A DNA stretch of 64,000 nt. Source: Gammaproteobacteria bacterium. GTDB taxonomy: Bacteria > Pseudomonadota > Gammaproteobacteria > Competibacterales > Competibacteraceae. Both the position numbers and the translations under genes were made by a program. Shown here piece after piece: positions 32,860 to 40,346 of this stretch. The number at the start of each line of letters is the position of its first letter. Within the stretch, counting starts at the first letter, position 1. The notes below the pieces were generated by a model, which searched no databases, had not been told where the DNA came from, and saw only the letters and a program-made list of their open reading frames with translations. The stretch lies in contig JACKNE010000011.1 of the NCBI GenBank assembly GCA_024235035.1, positions 146,661 to 210,660 on the forward strand. The letters are read 5' to 3'.

Positions 32860-35489
32860 CACAGCAGCTCCTTGATGTTAATCACCAGCATCACTGAACC
32901 ATCGCCCAGCAGCGCAGTGCCAGCGTATTGCCGCAGGCTACCTAAAACACCCTCCATCGGTTTGAGGATCACTTCCATTCCTTCGCGGAAATTATCCACC
33001 ACCAGGCCGATATTCTCCCCCTGAACCTTCACGACCAGGGTCGCCAGCGCCGCCTCACCGGTTGCGGGTTCATCCATGCTCAACAGGCGCCGCAGCCGCG
33101 CCAGGGGCACCACTTGATCGCGTAACACGAAGGTTTCCCGGTGCTTGATTGAAAAGAGCGCCGCTGGCGGTAGGCGCACGGTTTCAACCACCAGGTCCAT
33201 CGGAATACCCAGCAGTTTGCCATCCAGTTCCACTGCCATCACATGCGTGACCGCCATCGACAACGGCAGAGTCAGGCGAATGTCGGTGCCTGCGCCGCGT
33301 CGGCTGTTGACCGTGACGGCGCCACCGACTCGATCAATGGAATTTCTCACAACATCCATGCCCACGCCGCGCCCGGAAATGTCGGAAACCTGCTCAGCCG
33401 TGGACAGACCCGGTGCAAAGATCAGCTGAACCGCTTCATGGTCAGTCATGGCCTCAGCTTGCTCCTCGGTGAGCAGACCGCGCCGTACCGCCTTGTTCTT
33501 GACCGCCGTGGCATCGACGCCGCGCCCGTCATCATTGATTTCAATCGCTACGCTGTCGTTGTCCTGGTAGGCGTTCACCCGGATAGCGCCTTCCTCGGCT
33601 TTACCCGCCAGTAAGCGTTCTTCTGGCGGCTCGATCCCATGATCAATGCTGTTGCGCAAGATGTGAATCAGCGGGTCGGCCAGGGTTTCGATAATATTCT
33701 TGTCTGCTTCGGTGTCTTCGCCCTTGATGATCAATTGAATTTTTTTGTCCAGTTTCTTCGATAGATCGCGCACCAGGCGCGGGAAGCGCTGGAACACTTG
33801 GCCGACCGGCATCATGCGCACCTGCATGATGCTGCCTTGCAAGTCCTGGGCGATGCGGTTGATTACCGCGTATTGCTCCTTGATCTCGCGCGCCATGTCA
33901 CGCACGCCATAGATTTTTTCGGCCCGCTGGGCGAGATAGGGTAAGGCGTTTTTGGCCACGACCAGCTCGCCGATCAGGTCCATCAAGCGATCAACCTTGT
34001 GCTGATCGATCTTGAGGATTTTGGCGATTTGCTTTTCAGAACCCGTCGTTGTTTCGGTAGGCGTGATGGCCTTAAAGACCTCTGTGGCTGCGCCAGGAGA
34101 GTCGGAAAGCTCCTGGGCGCTGTCTGCTGCGGCATCTTCTGCATCAACCAGATGCCCTAGCAGGTTTTTCAGGGGTTCTATGTCGTGAGTATCCAGCACC
34201 GTCTCGCGCGTTTCTTCCAGCTCCTCCAGCAGGTCGGCGCGCTGGACGTAACGCAACACGTTACTAAGGCAGGTAAAGATGGACAAAATGCGGCCTGACC
34301 AGGATTCCGGCACGGTAGGCAGCGTGAGCGATCGCGCTTGTTCGGCGACAATCCGCTGGAACGCTGATTCTTCTTCAGCAGTCAACGCCAACGCCCGCGA
34401 CGCCGGTGCGGAAGCCGGCGCGGCATCAGCAGTCTGCGCAAGCGGTTGAGCCAAGGCGGCCAGCCAGTCAGGACTTTGCCCGGTGCGCATCGCTTCCAGC
34501 AGACGGCACACGGCGGTTAGATCCGGCGTCGCTGAGTCGAGCAACCGCTGCAGCCAGCGCAGCGCCGAAGCCATCCAGGTTTCCGGTTCATAGTTATCCC
34601 TTAGACCTTCCACGGCTCCCCGTAAACCGGCCCAGTCCTCCTGGTTCGCCAGCGTCAATCCTTCGTTGACAAATTCAGCATGAACGGTTTCATCGGGCCG
34701 GCCTACGGGAACCGCCAGGGCTTCGGGCGAGATATTCAATAACGCTGTTTGCTCGGGCACATAGCGGAACAACTCAGCTAATTCGCCATGCGCTGCGCTG
34801 GCTATGCCTTCGAAACGTAGAATGCAGTGGTAGGCGTCCATTTCCGCCAGCGACGGCCAGGGTTCCGTGGGCACAATGGCCAGCAGGCTTAGTCCAGGAA
34901 TCTGTCGCACTTGGTAAAAGGGATCTTCGCCGCTGAAGAAGCATTGTGCATCGGGAATATAGCGAAAGACGGTCAGTGGCCCTTCGTCGGCGACCCGTTG
35001 GCTGTACAGCGCAGCCCGTTCGTGCTCGGGAAACTGGCCGAGCCAGTCCAGCTCCGTGAAAGTTGGCGCGGTCAGGGTCTCCTCATTGACCGTTTCTACC
35101 TGACGGTGGTTGAGAAACGCCCGCAATTGTCCACCGAGTTCGCGCGCTCGACTTTCGAGTCCTTCGGGAAGCGTTTCATGGCGCTCCAGTTCCTCCAGCC
35201 ACTGGTTGACTTGATCAAAAGCGTCTAGCAAGAGATCAATCATCGACCGGTCAAATTCGACTTCCTGGGAGCGAAGCGCATCCAGCAAGTCCTCGGCGGC
35301 GTGAACCAGGACGGTTACCGGGCGGATTTCAAACAGCCCGGAGCTGCCCTTGATGGTATGAACAGCGCGGAAGATTTCGTTGAGCTTGTCGAGATCATTG
35401 GGGTTGCTCTCAATCGCCAGCAGGCCGGCACTGGTCATTTCCAGTTGTTCGCGGCTTTCGGCGATAAATTGAGCCAGTAAGGGAGTCAT
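32859..35489 (-). CDS. cheA: Chemotaxis histidine kinase CheA
   Basis: The 876-residue kinase has an N-terminal Hpt domain with phosphorylated His44 (RAVHTIKGSSGLF). An unusually long middle region (about 130-500) follows, with two related segments (FRYIPDAQCFFSGEDPF and LRFEGIASAAHGELAELFRY). Then come the dimerisation helices, a HATPase domain (ILRNSIDHGIEPPEERL, NDDGRGVDA, ISGRGVGMDVVRNSI) and a C-terminal CheW-like domain. The ATG at 35489 overlaps the receiver stop (ATGA) with GGGGAG upstream. The two middle segments may be P2-type docking modules for the CheY proteins. Confidence 0.93.
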   Translation of the reverse strand: MTPLLAQFIAESREQLEMTSAGLLAIESNPNDLDKLNEIFRAVHTIKGSSGLFEIRPVTVLVHAAEDLLDALRSQEVEFDRSMIDLLLDAFDQVNQWLEELERHETLPEGLESRARELGGQLRAFLNHRQVETVNEETLTAPTFTELDWLGQFPEHERAALYSQRVADEGPLTVFRYIPDAQCFFSGEDPFYQVRQIPGLSLLAIVPTEPWPSLAEMDAYHCILRFEGIASAAHGELAELFRYVPEQTALLNISPEALAVPVGRPDETVHAEFVNEGLTLANQEDWAGLRGAVEGLRDNYEPETWMASALRWLQRLLDSATPDLTAVCRLLEAMRTGQSPDWLAALAQPLAQTADAAPASAPASRALALTAEEESAFQRIVAEQARSLTLPTVPESWSGRILSIFTCLSNVLRYVQRADLLEELEETRETVLDTHDIEPLKNLLGHLVDAEDAAADSAQELSDSPGAATEVFKAITPTETTTGSEKQIAKILKIDQHKVDRLMDLIGELVVAKNALPYLAQRAEKIYGVRDMAREIKEQYAVINRIAQDLQGSIMQVRMMPVGQVFQRFPRLVRDLSKKLDKKIQLIIKGEDTEADKNIIETLADPLIHILRNSIDHGIEPPEERLLAGKAEEGAIRVNAYQDNDSVAIEINDDGRGVDATAVKNKAVRRGLLTEEQAEAMTDHEAVQLIFAPGLSTAEQVSDISGRGVGMDVVRNSIDRVGGAVTVNSRRGAGTDIRLTLPLSMAVTHVMAVELDGKLLGIPMDLVVETVRLPPAALFSIKHRETFVLRDQVVPLARLRRLLSMDEPATGEAALATLVVKVQGENIGLVVDNFREGMEVILKPMEGVLGSLRQYAGTALLGDGSVMLVINIKELL

Positions 35490-35860
35490 GTGGGTTTCTC
35501 CCCAGTGAGCATGCGGACGGTCAAGGCCAGCACATCCGGCTTGACGGGTTTGTTGAAGTACAGATTGGCGCCAGCGGCGTAGGCGGCGTTGGCATCCTGC
35601 ACCTGGCCCTCGGTGCTGATCATGATGGCGGGCGTTGCGCAAATGGCCGGTTCCTGCCGGATGGAGCGCAGCAGCGTATAACCGTCCATTTTTGGCATGT
35701 TGATGTCCACGATATACAAGTCGAAGCTTTCCATCAGCGCTTTTTCCAGTCCTTCATAGCCATTGGCCGCTTCTTCCACTGCGAAACCTTGCGCTTCCAG
35801 CACTTGCCGGTAGTACATGCGAACCGTAGTAGCGTCGTCGATGACTAAAACCCGTTTCAT
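35486..35860 (-). CDS. CheY-like response regulator
   Basis: The 124-residue receiver has VIDDATT at the acidic pocket, the phosphoacceptor in LYIVDINMPKMDGYTL, the Thr/Ser in IMISTEG and the Lys in FNKPVKPD. It lies between cheR and cheA and overlaps the latter, so it is probably a direct CheA partner. Confidence 0.93.
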   Translation of the reverse strand: MKRVLVIDDATTVRMYYRQVLEAQGFAVEEAANGYEGLEKALMESFDLYIVDINMPKMDGYTLLRSIRQEPAICATPAIMISTEGQVQDANAAYAAGANLYFNKPVKPDVLALTVRMLTGEKPT

Positions 35861-35869
35861 GACAGGCTC

Positions 35870-36718
35870 CTATCGCAGCGGTTTTTGGTAGATGATGGCT
35901 TCCGGGAATTTGCGAATCTTGAATAGCGGGGTAATGCGGCTCATGGATTCCGAGTGTCCCAAACAGATAAAACCTCCGGGGCGTAGCGCGTTGAACAGAG
36001 CCTCCGCCGCGATGCGCCGCGAGGTATCATCAAAATAAATCAATAGATTACGGCAAAACACCACATCAAAATTGCGGTAGATGCGCATTTGATTCAGGTC
36101 GGTAATGTTGACTTGAGTGAAATCGATGGAGTTACGTAGGTCATCGCTGATTTGGTAGGCGCCATTGGCGGTTGTCGTAAAGTGCTTGTGCAGCAGGTGC
36201 GCGGGTAAATGGGAAATGGAGCGTTGATCGTAGCGGCCTTGGCGCGCTTTTTTGAGAATTTCCGTGTCGATGTCGGAAGCGATCAGTTCGATATCGTATG
36301 CGTTAACCTGAGGCCAGTATTCGAGCAGGTAGATGGCCAGCGAATAAGGCTCCTCGCCGGAGGAGCTGGGAATGGACCAGATGCGGATCGGCTCGCCACA
36401 GCGCTTGCGCGGCAGAATGTCCGCCAGTACGGATTTGACCAGGCAAGTGAACTGATACTCCTCGCGAAAAAAATAGGTTTCGTTGACCGTCATCAGATTA
36501 ATAAGCTGTTGCAGCTCCTTACCCGAGGTCTCGAAACGCAGCATGACGAAATAGTTGCGAAATGTTTCGTTATCAGTGGCTTTGATGCGCTCAATCAGGC
36601 GCTTGTCTACGAAATAGCGCTTATTTTCCTCGAAGTAGATCCCGGTTTTGCGATAAAAGAAATCCCGGAATTTCTGGAATTCCTCTTCGCTGATGGTTGG
36701 CGCCGCAGGTGAATTCAA
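35870..36718 (-). CDS. cheR: Chemoreceptor glutamate methyltransferase CheR
   Basis: The 282-residue protein has the N-terminal helical domain of CheR (about 1-75) and the SAM-binding methyltransferase domain with IRIWSIPSSSGEEPYSLAIY and FDVVFCRNLLIYFD. The usual SAM loop GC-SSGEE is SIPSSSGEE here, with Ile-Pro in place of Gly-Cys/Ala. It methylates receptor glutamates in the two soluble MCPs of the cluster. Confidence 0.93.
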   Translation of the reverse strand: MNSPAAPTISEEEFQKFRDFFYRKTGIYFEENKRYFVDKRLIERIKATDNETFRNYFVMLRFETSGKELQQLINLMTVNETYFFREEYQFTCLVKSVLADILPRKRCGEPIRIWSIPSSSGEEPYSLAIYLLEYWPQVNAYDIELIASDIDTEILKKARQGRYDQRSISHLPAHLLHKHFTTTANGAYQISDDLRNSIDFTQVNITDLNQMRIYRNFDVVFCRNLLIYFDDTSRRIAAEALFNALRPGGFICLGHSESMSRITPLFKIRKFPEAIIYQKPLR

Positions 36719-36748
36719 GTGGAGTGGTTCCAGGTAGGGAGCGGAGAT

Positions 36749-37390
36749 TTAGATACGGTTACCATTTCCCTGAATACGACGAATGGCGGTTTGTACGCAA
36801 AACTCCATGAAAGGATCGTTATCGAAGCGCTCGGGCAGGGTGCTGAGCGCAGGAATTACCTCGGCAGAACCGACCTCCGCCAACACCTCGACGGCGGCCG
36901 CGCACACATTGATATTGTCATCCTTCTCGACCACTTCCTGGAGCCAGGCCGGCGCCTGGGGGTGTTTCAGATTATCCAGGACATTGATGGAGAAGATCCG
37001 GTAATCGGCATCCGGGTCCCGCAGCATCTCCTTCATGTGGGGCGCGACGGCCTCGGGTAACTGCTGCAAGGCTTCGATGACCAGATTGCGCAAAGCCGCG
37101 TCCTCGCTGCGCAGCAAAGGAATCAATCGATTGACAACGATTGGATTGCCGATCTTGATCAAGGTCGTCAACAACGCCTCGCGCACCGGAGTTTGGGTTT
37201 CTTGGGCCAGTTGGGCGCAGAGCACCTCTGCCGTATCCGGGAATTCCACCAGATCCAGGGCGGCCCAGCGGCGGATGTCCGGCGCATCGTTTTCCAGTTG
37301 ACTCAACAAGCCAGCGCGATCGCGTGGTGTGCGACGGTTTTCCTCCAAAACTGGAGGAGAAATATCCTGGGATTTTTTAATCAGGCTCAT
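36749..37390 (-). CDS. HEAT-repeat protein in the chemosensory operon
   Basis: The 213-residue protein consists of about five HEAT-type helical repeats (for example IRRWAALDLVEFPDTAEVLC and VREALLTTLIKIGNPIVVNR) and has no catalytic motif. HEAT proteins serve as protein-binding scaffolds. It sits between cheB and cheR in the same direction, a position that suggests it regulates or assembles the adaptation enzymes. That is inference. Confidence 0.8.
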   Translation of the reverse strand: MSLIKKSQDISPPVLEENRRTPRDRAGLLSQLENDAPDIRRWAALDLVEFPDTAEVLCAQLAQETQTPVREALLTTLIKIGNPIVVNRLIPLLRSEDAALRNLVIEALQQLPEAVAPHMKEMLRDPDADYRIFSINVLDNLKHPQAPAWLQEVVEKDDNINVCAAAVEVLAEVGSAEVIPALSTLPERFDNDPFMEFCVQTAIRRIQGNGNRI

Positions 37391-37422
37391 CGCTCTTCAA
37401 CCTTTGTCATTAGCCGGCAGCC

Positions 37423-38493
37423 TCAACGCAGCCAGTTCAATAAATGCTTGGCGATCTGGTCGCAGGGCGCAGTGACGGTCGCGCCGCCTCGGTTGATTAG
37501 CTCCGCGGGCATCCCGAACACGACCGCCGTTTCTTCCGATTCCGCGATGGTTTTGCCGCCGCGCTTGCGGATTTCCGCCATGGCGTCGGCGCCGTCATAG
37601 CCCATGCCAGTCAACATCACGCCAACGATCTGGTCTGCCGGAAAGTGGTCCAAGGCGCTGCGCGCCAGCAGTTCCACCGAGGGATGCCAGAGGTAATTGG
37701 GATTCTCCGGTTGAATCACAGCGGAAATACCGGTCCCTCGTTTGCCCAGGATGACGTCGGCGCCGCCGCGCCCGATGTAGATCGTTCCCGGTTCAATCGG
37801 CGTGGGCTTGGTGACTTCATGCACCGGCATCGTGCAGAGCGCGCCCATGCGGTTGGAAAAGGGGCCGGTGAAATTGGCGGGCATGTGTTGGGCGACGACG
37901 ACCGGCCACGGGAAGTCTGCCGGCAATCGAGGCAGGATTTCCTCCAGCGTCCGGGGTCCACCCGTGGAAACGCCGATGACGACGACTCCTGCGGTGGCGC
38001 GACAGGGACGCACCGCCGGCTTTTGGCGCTCGATTCCATCTTGCATCCGGTTCTGCTGACGGATGCGCTCGGCCAACCCGCGACTCTTGCGGATTTTGGA
38101 GCGGGCGGCTGTCCGCACCTTGGCGATCAATTCTTTATGAATGGTTTCAATGCTGAGGGAGATGGTGCCGCCTGGTTTGCAGATATAGTCCACCGCGCCC
38201 ATGCTCAGGGCCTCGAAGGTTGCCATCGCGCCTTTTTCAGTGAGCGAGGACACCATGATGACCGGACAGGGATGTTTCACCATGATATGGCTTAGGGCAG
38301 TCAGACCGTCCATTTCCGGCATGTTGATGTCAAGCGTGACGACATCGGGCTGGAACCTCGGCAATTCCTGCAAGGCTTCCAGGCCGGTGCGGCAAGTGCG
38401 AATTTCAAAACCACCTTCCGCCTGGAACAGGTTGACCAGATGCTTGCGCATCAGGGCAGAGTCATCAACGACTAGAAGTTTGATATCGCTCAT
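37423..38493 (-). CDS. cheB: Protein-glutamate methylesterase/deamidase CheB
   Basis: The 356-residue protein has a receiver domain with phosphoacceptor Asp55 (VVTLDINMPEMDGL) and, after a basic linker, the CheB esterase domain. Its catalytic residues are in VIGVSTGGPRTLEEIL (Ser), VVAQHMPANF (His) and MLTGMGYDGADAM (Asp). It removes methyl groups from receptors. About 190 bp of repeat-like sequence separates it from the triple-CheW gene. Confidence 0.95.
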   Translation of the reverse strand: MSDIKLLVVDDSALMRKHLVNLFQAEGGFEIRTCRTGLEALQELPRFQPDVVTLDINMPEMDGLTALSHIMVKHPCPVIMVSSLTEKGAMATFEALSMGAVDYICKPGGTISLSIETIHKELIAKVRTAARSKIRKSRGLAERIRQQNRMQDGIERQKPAVRPCRATAGVVVIGVSTGGPRTLEEILPRLPADFPWPVVVAQHMPANFTGPFSNRMGALCTMPVHEVTKPTPIEPGTIYIGRGGADVILGKRGTGISAVIQPENPNYLWHPSVELLARSALDHFPADQIVGVMLTGMGYDGADAMAEIRKRGGKTIAESEETAVVFGMPAELINRGGATVTAPCDQIAKHLLNWLR

Positions 38494-38543
38494 GTTTCTA
38501 GTTATCTATCAATATGCTTCGAGAGCAATAGTTCAGGACCTAA

Positions 38544-38570
38544 GTAGGGTGCGTATGGCGTGCGCGACCC
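38544..38570. repeat. Intergenic imperfect hairpin element
   Basis: GTAGGGTGCG and CGCGACCC flank TATGGCGTG, forming an imperfect stem. This matches the general style of short dispersed hairpins in gammaproteobacterial genomes. It lies in the gap between the triple-CheW gene and cheB. Confidence 0.45.
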
Positions 38571-38628
38571 AATTAAAAGCGCTAAGCGGGTTGGGTTGAT
38601 AATCACAACTTATTGAAATAAAAAACTT

Positions 38629-38660
38629 GTTGGGCTTCGCTATGCTCAGCGCCAACCTAC
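38629..38660. repeat. Second intergenic imperfect hairpin element
   Basis: GTTGGGC and GCCAAC flank TTCGCTATGCTCAGC, followed by CTAC. It is another short hairpin of a different family, 58 bp from the first. Either could attenuate transcription between the triple-CheW gene and cheB or be a passive repeat. Confidence 0.45.
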
Positions 38661-38684
38661 ATTGAGCATGGATGGAGCACTAGA

Positions 38685-40256
38685 CTATTGCAATGCCTGT
38701 TTAAGCGCTTTCATCTCGCCGCCTTCCAGCAACTTGTCGATATCCAGCAGCAGGATCATCCGTTTTTGCTTCTGCAGATTGGCGACCCGCCGGATCAAGC
38801 GCGAAGTCTCGTCGGATAGATGCGGTGCTTCCTCAATGGCTTGGTGCGGAATCTTCAGCACCTCGCTGACCGAATCGACGATGAAGCCGGTATGCACGCC
38901 GTTGATGGTGAACACCATGATCCGTTGCCGGTCGTTGCGCTCCATCGACGGCAGGCCAAACCGGCGGCGCTGGTCAATCACCGGCAACACCGTGCCGCGC
39001 AAGTTGATCACCCCTTCAATGAACGAGGGTGCTTTAGGTACATGGGTCAACTGCTCTGGCACCCGCACGATCTCCTGAACCGATTCGATCGGTACGCCGA
39101 ATTCCTCCTTGACTAGCCGGAACACGACCATTTGTTCGTCTTCGCCGACGACATTCTGGGTTGTTTCCACCGCCTGTTCCGCCTCCTCGTGCTCTTTGCG
39201 CAACTCGTTGACCACCGCCGCCGCTTCGTGAAACGCTCGGTGAGCAAACATCTTTTCCGCTGAGATAATGGAAACCAGCCGTTTACCGTCGTTCAAACGG
39301 CAGATATCGGTGATTTCCGCGACGTCTTCATGCCGCGCCAGCAGGGCTGGCATCGGCTCTACGATACGGTTGTTGACCCGTAGCACCTCATTCACGGTGT
39401 CAGTGACAACGCCGACCGTCAGGTGGTCAGCGCCGCTGAGCGACACCACAACAATTCGGTTGTGTTCGCTAAGCGCTTCCATCGGCAGTTCGAACATACG
39501 TCGCAAGCTGACCAGCGGCAGGAGCCGCTGACGGAGCGTAATAACGCCCAGGACATGGGAAGCAGATTTGGGAACGTGGATAATTTGTTCAGGCACCTGG
39601 ACGATTTCCTGTACCCGTTCGATAGCGACGGCATATTCCTGGCCAGCGACTTCGAAACTGACTAGTTGCAGTTCATCACTGCTATCACCGACGGTGTTCA
39701 GGCCAGTCTGCACTGCCGCACCCTGCGCCACTGTGGCTGTCGACTGGGCGGCATGTCGCTCCAGGGTGGCGAACTCGGTTTTGATCAGCCGGGCAAAATC
39801 TAGGATCATCACCATTTCATGGCCGCCGACGTTTTTAATCACGCCCAGCAGCAAGTCGGAATCGATGGTGCCTTGAATGGCGGCGGCGTTTTCAATCTGA
39901 TCCAGTTCAACGGTGATGACGCTGGCGACGCGGTCGACGACAAAGCCAGCTGGCGAGCCAAAATCGATCACCAGCGCCCGGGTTGCATCGTCGTACTCGC
40001 GTTCGGGAAAGCGAAATAACTGGCGCAGGCTGATGACTGGCAATACCAGTCCGCGCAGATTGGCCAGCCCTTCAAGGCTGGGTGGACTGAGCGGCACACG
40101 CACGACATCGGGAACGCGGATGATCTCGCGCACCGGAGCCATCGGCACCGCGAACACTTCATTGCCGACAGAGAAAGTGACGAATTGCCGCGCATCGGTC
40201 TGCGCCGCCTGATCCGCCACCGCGCCGCCGGCGGGCATTTCCACTGTAGTTGTCAT
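38685..40256 (-). CDS. Triple-CheW-domain coupling protein
   Basis: The 523-residue protein holds three CheW domains in tandem, at about 22-165, 190-340 and 370-515. Each starts with a QFVTFSVGNEVFAVPM-like strand (QFVTFSVGNEVFAVPM, QLVSFEVAGQEYAVAI, QMVVFRLVKEEFGVPI) and contains a glycolytic-fold turn of the type GVINLRGTVLPVIDQRR. CheW couples receptors to CheA; three in one chain could cross-link several receptor-kinase units. No single-domain CheW is present in the cluster, so this is its only coupling protein apart from the CheA C-terminus. Confidence 0.93.
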   Translation of the reverse strand: MTTTVEMPAGGAVADQAAQTDARQFVTFSVGNEVFAVPMAPVREIIRVPDVVRVPLSPPSLEGLANLRGLVLPVISLRQLFRFPEREYDDATRALVIDFGSPAGFVVDRVASVITVELDQIENAAAIQGTIDSDLLLGVIKNVGGHEMVMILDFARLIKTEFATLERHAAQSTATVAQGAAVQTGLNTVGDSSDELQLVSFEVAGQEYAVAIERVQEIVQVPEQIIHVPKSASHVLGVITLRQRLLPLVSLRRMFELPMEALSEHNRIVVVSLSGADHLTVGVVTDTVNEVLRVNNRIVEPMPALLARHEDVAEITDICRLNDGKRLVSIISAEKMFAHRAFHEAAAVVNELRKEHEEAEQAVETTQNVVGEDEQMVVFRLVKEEFGVPIESVQEIVRVPEQLTHVPKAPSFIEGVINLRGTVLPVIDQRRRFGLPSMERNDRQRIMVFTINGVHTGFIVDSVSEVLKIPHQAIEEAPHLSDETSRLIRRVANLQKQKRMILLLDIDKLLEGGEMKALKQALQ

Positions 40257-40346
40257 AACTTCTTGCTCCTGAGCCTAGGGGAGCCGCCAGCGGAAAACCT
40301 CCTGAATCAGGAGTGAAACGAGAGGATTTCCACTGATCGCGGGGCG

